Shown here in pieces: positions 48,401 to 60,400 of a DNA stretch of 64,000 nucleotides. This DNA is from Aphidius gifuensis (Eukaryota > Arthropoda > Insecta > Hymenoptera > Braconidae). The stretch lies in assembly GCF_014905175.1 (NCBI RefSeq), contig NC_057788.1:21608154-21672153 (forward strand). The letters are read 5' to 3'. Position 1 is the stretch's first letter; the number at the start of each line of letters is the position of its first letter. The position numbers and the translations under genes were made by a program. The notes under the pieces are model-generated. The model was not told the origin of the DNA and made no database searches. It worked only from the letters and a program-made list of their open reading frames with translations.

Positions 48401-51400
48401 TTCCCCATGGTATGCATACAGTCAATAGTTTAAATAATTATATTTTTTATTATTACACATTTTAAAGTTGAAAATTTTTATTACATGTAAGTATATTGGA
48501 TAAAAAAAGAGAGGGAATATAGTAGCCAGGTATAAAAGTTGCCGTAATTTAAATACATATGTAAAATACGCGATTTTAGTCTTCTTTCAAACGTTGCGTG
48601 TGAAAGTGAATATTTGGTTCCTCTAATTACTTACATAAATGTCCGGCAACCTCAATATTTTTTGCACTCAGTACATTCTTTAAGACACTATCTGCATAAT
48701 ATGATAATTCAGGGTAAAATATATTTTATAAAAAGGGGTAAGCTTATATTTGCCTATACGATAACCTTAAAGTTAATTAATTAATGTTTGTGTACACCCT
48801 TTGTTCAATAAATTATGAATATCATTGTGTAATAAAGTTGATCACTATATAGAGTAAATTATAAAAACAAGACTATTTAAATTATATAGTTTAGTTTTAC
48901 TGTTTAATAATTGTGATGTCATCCATGGTATTCAACAAAAAAATTATCAAAATAATAATTCATATATTCATAACTTAACTTTTAAATTTTATGATTTTTG
49001 AAAAATTAAAACTTTATAAAATAATAATAAAAAAACATTTAAATATAAGAAGAAATATTTAATAAAAATTTATATTCAAAAAAAAAAAAACCACTAAAAT
49101 TAAAACCTATCATCATATAATTTATACAAAATATTATTTTTAAAAGATTATATATTATGACACTTCGACAGTGCTGAATATGAAATAAATAATCGTTTTT
49201 TTTTTTAAATTTTTTTTTTATCAATGTGTATAATTTTACTAAAAAATTATTGATTCATTAAAGTTGAAAAAAAAAAACCATAAAACATAAAACACAAGAC
49301 AGTAGCGTTATTTGTATTGAATATTTTTTTTAAATAAAAGTATTATTTATGATTTTAGGTATTGGTAGATGTTCACCAATTAATATCGTTACGACAGAAT
49401 CAGTCGTTGCTAGAGAAGAAGAACTATTAAATGGTGATGATTCTGACGATATTAATGATGAAGAAATAGCTGAAGTGGAAAGTGTAAAAACTGAAAAATC
49501 AACAAATGATGGAGATGAAGAAATTGATGTTGATGTTGAAGAATGTAGTAGTACTGATGATGGTCCGGTATCTTCAGTTAATAATGTTACTGGTCGTAAA
49601 TATAGAATTAGTAATACAACTAGTAAAAAAACACAACAACAAAGACGAACAACATGTAATTCAGATGAATTAAAAAACATTGACTGTCATCTTGAAACCA
49701 AAGAACTCTGGGACAAGTTTAATGAACTTGGAACTGAAATGATTATTACTAAAACTGGCAGGTAAGTTAGCATATAAATATTATTTAATATTTTACACAT
49801 TATTCAAAATATATTATTTACCACGGTTTTCATAATTATATTTTTAAAAAAATATAAACATTTTATTTTTATGTTCAAATATATCATTTGTATGAGAAAA
49901 AAAAGAAAAAAATTCATGGGACAGTTAGTAAAGCATATTATTTTGAAAATTAAAAATGAAATTTTTTAAAATTCATTTGTTGTTTTTAATGGGTCATCGT
50001 CATTTCCGTATATTTAGTGTATCTATAGATAAACAATCAGACGCATTATCATCATTTTTTTGCTTTCGCAATACGTGACCAAGTTAAATTTATGAGACAT
50101 CTTTGATTTTTTTGAATTTATGGACAAATACAAGTTGTCAAAATTGCTCATTTTATATTAGAAAGAACCAGAATTCCCATACATAAACATCAAAGTTTTG
50201 AATACACATTTTATGTAGACATCTACGGTTAAAATGCGTGAAAGGTTTTATGAAAAACATTGGTATACTGCATGACCAAGCAGGTCCTTGGATACAAAAA
50301 GGAAAAAGAAAAAAAAAAAATTAACAACATGCACACATGCACACTAACATTTTCTGCTGATCCCGATTGCTATCAATGAATAAATTCTCTCATATCTAAA
50401 CTGTTTTTTTTTTTTTTTTCATATCCAATATAAGTTTTTTTTATTTATTTATTTTCTCATTTCGCTTCTTTTCCAGCATCAAATATGTAATCTCAAAACA
50501 AATTACCATCGTATCTGTGTTCTTCTATAAAGTTGGTGATGTTAAAATCTTTTTTTTTTTTCTTTTTCTACTTTGATCACATTAGATCATTAAAATGATT
50601 AATTATAGCATGGCGCGTGGATATACTACGATATATAGATGACTGCTCACAAGCTTTTGCCACGAGAGTGATGTTTCCATACAACTATTTTATATCCGTT
50701 TAAGACCCTTACCATGAAACTACATATAATATCCTTTGGCTATAATATACCATGTGAAGTCAATAATCCGTAAAATTTCTTCTACTTTTATACAAAACAC
50801 AAGTCAAATATTCGAATACAAAATAGGCGCTATGTATATATGTATCAGAAACACAAAAAAAACGAAGAAAAAAAAATAGAAAAGAGAAATAAACTAAGCA
50901 TCTCGTTAAGAAGTGAAAAATGCATATATACAATATACAAGGAACGCGTCGTTTCAAGAAGGGACAATAATAAAACTCAGCCCAATCAGGTGGAATTGTG
51001 TGACTCAACAGGCGGTCCAACTGGCTTTCCTCCTCTTCTTTTCCGGACCCAAACCCTATTCCCACGTTGATTCCGGACCTGAGGATTCTTTTAAGATGTT
51101 TTTTAACTACCCCAACTGAAGTGACTTTCCAACTCGTCAAAAGAACAACCAGAACAATGACTTATTTCAACAAAAAAAAATATATATATATAAAATAAAA
51201 AAAAAACAAAAAGAAAAAAATGGTATACTTCGATTCAAACATTCGATCCTCTAAAGTAATTCTTTGAATCAAAAAAAATATAAAACGAGAGAACATATAT
51301 AGAGTAAAAAAAAAAAAAAAAGAAAAACATTCAATTCTCATTATGTATAAACTTATATTAGCAATGGGTAGGTGAGGACGAGTACGTCAAAAAAGCAGGA

Positions 51401-54400
51401 TGTAGATAGATATGGAACACACTCGTCACGCGAACCCGTCATCAGTGCTACTGGCAACTGACACTATATACATATACACATACATACACACGATTTTATA
51501 TTAAAAAAAAAAAAAAAACATGAAACCTTGTTGAATATACAGTAGCCATGCAAAGCAGTACAAACAGTGCAAATGAAAATTCTAAAGTCAATGTATTCAG
51601 TAAATATAAATATAAAATTTAAAAAATTTTTTAAAAATATATATACAAGTTATATATTAGAGACAGTCTCCTATAGAAAATCAAGTAGAATTAATGTATG
51701 CCATGTGAATGTACATATCATTCATACTATATATATTCTTCACAATGATTGTACTAATGCCACCTGGCAAGACCTACACAGTCGTTAGTTGGGTAAACAA
51801 TAAAATAAAAATAAAAAAAAATTATATACGTATAGAATTGAAATGTGTTCGACATTGACATGCTATTGCTTCTGGTCTTACTTAATCATCACACCATATC
51901 ATATATTGTTTATATTTTAAACAATAAAAATAATATAACGGAAATTATTTAGAGCAAAAAAATGCAATAATTTATTTTAATGTAGAATCAATTTGTGTGA
52001 ATAAAAAAAAAAGTAAATAAAATTTTATTATTGTAAAATTAATTGTTAATTTTATTGGATTTAAAAGGTCTGGATTGTTATGGTCAAAGAAAAAGAAAAA
52101 AAATAAATAAAAAAAAGAAAATAATTTTATTGGGTGACAACATTTCAAGGTTTTTTTTTTTTTTTTCGTATTGTTATGGTCAAAATGGAGCAGAACCAGT
52201 TGCACGCCAAAATAGAATAGTAGCAATTCCACAGATCTGAAGAAGCGAAAAATTTTTGTACCATATTTGATTCCAAGCAATGTAGGTGGGAAGTATCCCA
52301 ACAAGAGCAAAAACACCGATTGTCAGACAACACTTTATAAATTGTGAATAAAGAATAATAGAAATTTTTTGAACTATGCCAGTTGGACTAAACGTTGCAG
52401 GTGGTCTTGTATGTGTCCTCACTAGTCTACCCCTTGCTGATTTCTTCAAGGTTTTACCAATTTTGTCAGTCATAGCCTCTTTTTTGGTCTTTGTAATCTG
52501 ATGATTTACAACAGGAGTTTTATTTTTTCTTGAAAATATACAAAAGTCTTTTCTCATTTCCGTCTGATTTTTCTCTGATAATCTTGAATTTACATTTTCA
52601 TTTATACTATTATTATTATTTTTGAATGGATTACATTGACCTGGACACATGATCTGTCGGTTTTTGTAAATACATGTATTTTTTTGTGTCATACTTGAAT
52701 AATAAATACGTCATCTAAACGTAAACGTAGTTTTAATTATGTATTTGTTCTTCAATTTTTGACATACATTTTCTTTTTTTTTTTTATACCAAGAATTTTG
52801 TATGATAATTAAATACATGTAGAAAATTTGGATACTAAATATTTGAACATATTGAATGTTAAAAGGTTACACTATAATTTACATATTGACAACTTCAGAC
52901 ACTGTTGTTGTTTTTTATTTCCTAAAAAAATAAATATATACTAATATATATTTTTTTATTATTTTTTAATTATAGAAGAATGTTTCCAACATGTCGAGTG
53001 TCATTTAATGACCTAAAACCAGAAGCTCAATATGCTGTTCTTATGGATATTGTTCCGGTTGATGATAAAAGATATCGTTATGCATATCATAGAAGTTCTT
53101 GGTTAGTAGCAGGTAAAGCAGATCCACCAGCACCAGCAAGACTTTATCATCATCCTGATTCACCATTTACTGGTGAACAATTACGTAAACAAGTTGTTTC
53201 ATTTGAAAAAGTTAAACTTACAAATAATGACATGGATAAGCATGGACAGGTTAGTCAAAATTAATGAATTAAATGTATTTATATAATTTAGTTAAGTAAC
53301 TTTGAATATATTGATAAATTGATTTGGAATATTTGTTCACTGTATAAATAAATATATTGCATATATCTATTCAATTTTTTTAAATATTCATAGATGTATA
53401 ATATACTTGTAAATCAATATAACAGCAGGCAATTTGTTATAGCATGACCTTGAACATTAGTTAAACGTTTATCGTGTCTATACTGTATAGTAGCGAAATT
53501 TTATATCGGACCGTAGGGAATATAGAAAAATAGTTATTATATTGCCCTAACTAATATATACAAAAATAATTTTACAATAGCACAATGATGGTGTTACTTG
53601 TTATCAATTTCATTTAGAATATATCACTAAGAAAAATGTCAAATATAATGATAAATATTCTATTAACTTCATGTTGTTATTTGACTAATCAACAACTGAT
53701 ATAATTTAAACTAGAAAAAAGTGTAAATAAAAATAATGGTTTTTAAATTATCAAAAACAAGACCGTCATGTATATGCTGATAGATAATTTACCACTATAT
53801 TTTAACTTCCTATTAATTTTTGATATCTATGCATTTCTGTCATGATAGCTATACTATTTTAGCAATCAGGCTACCATGGCAACAATGCACTGGTAAACTT
53901 CGCAACATTGCAGCTCAATATACACATGTTCATGATATAGACAAATGAGAAAAAATATTTTAACCAATTGATACACCAAAGAAAGAACTTTTTTACTTCA
54001 AGTTTTATAGTTTTATAGTTTGAGAATAGATTAAAGTATATCTATAATGAAAACTGGTTTAAAAATTAGAGTAGTTTTTGATGTTTTATAACGACAAATT
54101 TAATGAAAGCTGATACGTTTCGAGTTGTTAAAATGTATGTGTATCGGTTATACATGTATGAATACAATGTTTGTAACAAAGACTATACCAAAAGCTCACA
54201 AAATGTTATATATACTAAAGCGAGTAAACTTAAATGACTTGGAAATCGATAGCCATGCTGACTATCGGGCCAATCACGTACAGGTTCGTTTACTTAACTA
54301 TAGTAAAAGCAGGTGTTATGTGTATTGGACCTATTTGAATTTAAAAAATATATTTTTTTAATCTCAAATCTTGTCAACTTGTTTATTATATTTGTTGAAT

Positions 54401-57400
54401 TTTGATATGTTGAATAATTAAACTCGGTGTGTTTTTATTTTTTAAACGGTTTATTAATATTTTTTAATTTAATTGACTTTTTTTTTTATATACTTGACGT
54501 GTTACAAGTATTTTGAATTGTAAAATTTAGGCATAATAATTAACTAAAGGTCGCTAAGAGTTATAATTGAGTAATCACATTGAACTGGTGATGTTGGGTT
54601 CGATTCGCGGTATCCTCGTTTTTTTTTTTTATGTCAAGTTCTATTAAAGAACCAGAAAAAAGAAAAAAACTGCACTAACAGTGGTTCGAACCAGCAAACT
54701 TAGAACAGTAACACGTTATTGACAATCTAGTGAGTGGTAATAACCACATAGAACTCATGAATTATTATATTTCTCTTTACAAAATGAACCTATTACTTAA
54801 ATTTTTATTTTGTATAATTTACAGATAGTTCTCAACTCAATGCACCGATATCAACCAAGGATACATTTAGTCAAACTACGTGATAAAGAAAATGAAAGAA
54901 ATCATAGAATAACAGATCTCAATAAAGAAGAACATAAAACATATATTTTTCCTGAAGCAATTTTCACTGCTGTAACTGCTTATCAAAATCAATTAGTAAG
55001 TTTATTTTAATTTCTATAATAGCTGTATATTTAATTATAATTTTTTGAACATCTACTTTTATTTAAATTTCATTAATTATATATATGTATGATTGATAAA
55101 TTATAAACTAGAGTTAATAAATTATTGAATATTTCAACAGATCACAAAACTAAAGATTGACAGCAATCCATTCGCCAAAGGTTTTAGGGATTCATCCCGT
55201 CTCACAGATTTTGACAGGTGAGTTACGAAAACTGTTGTTTACAACGTTTTTAAAAAAAATATATAAAAACAAAGATAATTATAATAATACATGATGAATA
55301 ATGATGATGATGATGATTGATGAGTCACCATCTACACTTGTCAGTTTCTTAAAACTCTTATTTTTCCTTATTCTCAGAATAGCTACTTAGAAATATTTCC
55401 AAAAAATATTTGTAAAAAAAAAAAAAAAAAGAAAATAGTGTCCATTTCAACAAGCAGTTTTTTTAGCCCTCCCACAAATTAACACCTGTCTATTGTCATC
55501 TCCTTGTCGCTTTATCCAAATAAATATTTTTAAAAATACCAGTCTCAAATATTTCTATAGAATATTTCGGCTTTAACTGTGTTTTGCAATAAATTGAAAA
55601 ATCATCTCAGTAATTTTGAAGATTTCAAATGATCATGCGAACATTACAATGCAATTAGAAAGCCTGATTTTAGTAATTTTAAATTAATGATTACCGGAAA
55701 AAAAAAATCAGTGATGATGATCACAGTTTATCGAATTTTTTACTTCATTTCGAAAATATATAATTTCGAATTTACACTTTTTTTTTTTCTTTCGAAAAAA
55801 TACATTAACATAATTCTATAGAGGTTTGATTTAATAATAATATACATGTATATGTTTTTTTATTTTGTTAATGATAAAGAATGAAAAAAAAAATAATAAT
55901 TTGAATTCGAAATAATTTTTAATTTTTATTAGAAATCATTCGAGTGTAATCTAGCATATGAAAATTATTATTAGTCATGAATGCTTAGTGTAGAAGCTAA
56001 AACTGGATCAGGATAATTATACATAACAATAATGTGAATTTCACAACCTTCCACCGTCGTCGGAAACGGCGGCATATCTGTTAATAAAAGAGCAGCCGTA
56101 CATATTTATATCGCGCATGCGCCCGCCCACTTCACACCAGCGCTGATAGATAGTTGCTCCTCTGGTCGTTTTAACCCTCAGGCAGCTCTCACAGCCCCTT
56201 TTTTTCATTTTCATCTTTAAATTTTTTTTTTTTTTTCTGAACAACTCTTCAGATATATTCATGTATTTCTTTTCTTTCTTTAGTCAGTATCATCTCATAT
56301 ACTCTTGTTGTTCTTCTTTTTTGCTGCTTACCTTTTTCTTTGCACCTTTTTTTATGGAAATAATTTTTTTTTTTTTCATTTATCTCTTCTTCTCTTGGGT
56401 ATATTATGAACGCCTTCGTCTACATACGAACACGTTTGATTCTTATTTATTTTTTCTCTGTTCTCTCCCAGAAGGCAAAGAAGGGCAGAGCATCCATCTA
56501 TATTAGCTTCAAAAGCGGGCGGCCTGTCATTACCGTTACCGCCTCACTCACAGCCTACTCTCTGGCCACTTTTAGCCCCTCTTTTGCATCACTCTTACTA
56601 CCTTGTCATACATTTCATCTTATAATATGTATACACGCACATGCGTTTATAGGTGTAAATAATAAAAAAAAAAAAAAAAAATGGTTTTGGTGCTTGGTGG
56701 CCCATTAACGCCCTAAATTCACCTGGATCTTTTTTTTTTTTCTTATTTTTGCTATATATCTACAAATCTATATCTAATTATAAATATTCCACAGTGTTTT
56801 TAGGAGGCAAAAAAAAAAAAAAGGGACATTAGAGAATGTGTTGAGTATTTCAACGTGGGAAACTATCATGTCTTTTATATAGTGCAAAAATTTCAAATAT
56901 TTTTATAGATCAATTGATATATTTTATATTCTGCACTTGATGTATTTTAAAAATGTTTGAAACCTTCAGCTGAAGATTACAGATTTTTTTTTTAATTTTT
57001 GACATACATACAGATATGTCAGATCTTTGAGAAAGTAAAAAAACAAAAATGTCCATCAACTTGTCTCCTCCCTGTCTTCATTAATGCATGTAATTGATAT
57101 AATTTTTTTTTCATTTCTCACTTTTTTTTATTTTTAAACAATATATTATACAATTATTTTTGTAATTGATATAAAAAAATATATATTTTTTAAAACTTTC
57201 CGATTTTAAAAACACCTGTTCTTGACCTCCAAAAAATAATAATTTATCAATAAAAAAAAAAAAAAACTTTATAACTTAATAACTGAGTTGTTAAAAATAC
57301 CAATTTTTTAGTAAATAATATAAGCCCTGTAATTTTCATTTATTTCTAATTATCAGTTCTTCACTGTGGAAAAACATTAAACCTTTATTATTAAAAGAAA

Positions 57401-60400
57401 AAAAAAAAAAGCAGCAAAAATTTTAACGAAAAAATAATTTTTTTTATTTTTACTTAAATATAAAAATAAAGAAATAAAATAAATAATAAAAAAAAATTAA
57501 ATTTCTTGTAAATATCACGCTTGACCGTTAGTTTGATGATACTAATAAAAATTATACGATTCCGTTTGTTATTCATGAAGAGTTTTTATAATACATATGT
57601 ATTAAATTATATGATTTAAATCGGAGTGTTTCTGTGGCATTTTTCTTGTCTCGTCTCCGACGCCCCAGGGAGAGAGACATCGCAACGTATTCTAAATTGA
57701 CAAAAATTTTTTGAATCCTTTTAGAATATATAAAAAAAAAAAGGCTTTGATGACTTGGAAAATTTGAGGTTCGTCGAGAAGAAAAGAAAGAATTTAAGGA
57801 TAAAAGAAAAGCTAACTCTGCAGAACATTTTTTTTTTTTTATCTCAATTTAGTTATCTCTAAAAGTTTACTCTGACAAAAGTATTTCCATTTAAAAAAAA
57901 AATATCATGCTGGTACACGAGTGCATGTAAAAACTTTAAAACTTTAATTCGAGTTTCAACTACATATATATAGTAAAAAGAAAAAGCATTTTGATTATCG
58001 TATAAAATCTTTTTTATTGTTTATTATTTTCTTGAATTTATTTAAGTTAGAAGTTTTTTTTTTTCTATAAATTTATGTGAGCAATAATGCAGTGACAAAA
58101 AAAAATTTTAACTGAACAAGATCAAAAGATTTGACGTTGATGTTGTAGAAGAAGTATGGAGAAGTTAATTTTAGTAAATGAATTGGCCAAATGTTATATC
58201 TATTCTACACGTATATAAGATCTTAAATGGCATAGAAAGTCGTGATATTGCCGTAGGACATAAAAACCAAAAGAAGCTGAGAATATAGAAAGAGCAAAAT
58301 TGTATGCAAATATAATATTCAACATGATAACTTTTTGTTTACAATGTGTGAGACTTGTCAACAGAGAAAAAAAATAAATAAATATAAAAAAAAAAAGGTC
58401 TTAGTCTGTAGGGCAATTTTCTACTACAAGCTCAACAGCCATTGTCAAGATGATCTTATTGATATACAGTCACAAGCGGATCAAGGCTTTAAATTCATCA
58501 TGGTTTACCAACACTATTATATTTATGATTTTAATACCTCTCAAAAGCCAAAGAGCTACAGAGCTGCTGTTATTTTTATATATATATTTTCAAATTTTGG
58601 AAAGAACAGAGATGAAAAAAAAATATATATTATAAAAAGTTAAAGAAGAAGACGAAGATGAAAAAAATAACCGGTTTACAACTGAAAAATGATACTTAAT
58701 TGAACAAGCAGCAAGCAAAGCTGACTATAAATTATTAACAAATAATATTGTCGATTTGAATCAAGAAGTGCAGAATTACTCAAGTTTCAAGTAAACAAAA
58801 AATTAAAATCAATTTTACTCATATAATTTTGATAATTTACAAGTATTAATTAGCACTAAAAAAATCCCTAGAAATATATTAGTTTATTTTAAAAACTTTT
58901 TTGAATTTTGTAAATTCTTTTTGAAAAAAAATATTCATATTTAGTATAAGCACTGCAGGTTCGAAGCTGAGTCAAAACCGACTCATCAACGAGCTTTGAT
59001 GTTAAAAGAAAAAAAAACTTTTAAATTGATTTTTAATTTTACCAGTTATACTTGATATATATTTTCGAATCCAAAAATATTTATTAATGGTATCCAGGGT
59101 CATTACTGAATTATAAATATATATATTTTACCCTACCGTGTGACGAAGACTGATAAAAAGCAATTGAAAGAAAACTTACCAAGCAAGGTAAAAGATTGCT
59201 CTTTGCAATTTTTCTTATATACAGTCTTAAAATATATCTTACACATTACTCACGCACACACACTTATATCTATATATATATATATATATGAAGCCAAAAA
59301 AAGTATAATTGTATATAGATATAATTTATCCAACATAAAAAGTAGAGATGTAAAGCGCATACAAAGGTGAGTAATGGAGAGAGGATCATGTTCATGAGGA
59401 TGTTGAAGATCTTCTGGCTGTATAGTCTGTCGAAAGTATGGCCACGGTAGAGTCGGCGGCAACCGACTAAATTACAGACTTGAACCCTATTTTGTTTTGT
59501 TGTTTTTCAACGCGCCGAAAGGAAATGAGCGAGCAAACGCGTCACGCCACCCCGAACGTGCTAATTTCTATTCATATTTTATGGCTATTAATTTCTTCGC
59601 CGTTATACTCACCTTTTATTTTGAACACTTATAACCAGAGACGTTTTGGCTAATACGCCGAATATAAAGAATAAGAAAATAATAAGAAAAAAAAAACGAG
59701 TAGAATTAGAAGGGCAGTAGCTTCTCAATCTTGAGTGTTTTTTTAAATTGTTTTGCTCTTTCTCTGATTACCTTTGTTTTTTTTTTTTTTTTACTTTTTT
59801 TATGTTTTACTTTCACAACTACACTTGCAGTATACGCATGTATTTTCTTTTTTTTTTTTTTTTATATATTAATTGAAATATACATTTAGCCATGGCATTG
59901 CTTTGAGGCACATATAAAATGATTGATTCCAATAACACACCGGTATATATTGAAAAATTCATAGTAGGGTCTCTGTATAAATATTCTCGTTATGAATAAA
60001 AAATATCATTCGACTTTTTTATTGACCAAACTTGTGAATTAAAGCTATTGCTTTTATGTGTAATTTCAAAAAAATTTATAAAACCATTTTCATTCATTTT
60101 CTTTTATCTTGAAAATAAAGTTATTTTTTCAACACAAAAATAAGAAAACAAGTCTATCTTTGATGTGAAATTAAATCGTAAAATCTTGCATAATAAGCAC
60201 ATTACATATCAAGTAAAAAATAAAGCATGAAAAAGTCTTGTGTGAAGTTAGCTGCAAACTGAGTAGGCGGGAAATACGAATACCTATAGGTAAAATGAGG
60301 GGGGAGGTGACCACCGAGGTGAAGTTGTATGGGTCATTTCACATACAATCTGACAGTTAAAATCTTTTATCGTGTACTGATTGTGTTCTTAATTTTTTTG

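Larger units (their letters stand above)
49762..52975 (+). other. T-box gene intron 2
   Basis: 3.2 kb containing the antisense nested ORF at 52180-52692. Two GC-richer patches occur: 50935-51120, where a minus-strand frame (50760-51140) reads protein-like at its start (for example LLSHTIPPDWAEFYYC), and 51360-51470. Neither could be assigned. Confidence 0.45.
53250..54824 (+). other. T-box gene intron 3
   Basis: 1.6 kb, AT-rich, with two convergent tRNA-like elements at 54545-54630 (+) and 54655-54750 (-). Otherwise nothing notable. Confidence 0.5.

Noticed and set aside
56261..56708. Two overlapping plus-strand frames in T-box intron 5
   Set aside because: Phe/Leu/Ser-rich translation of pyrimidine-rich DNA; more likely regulatory sequence than protein.
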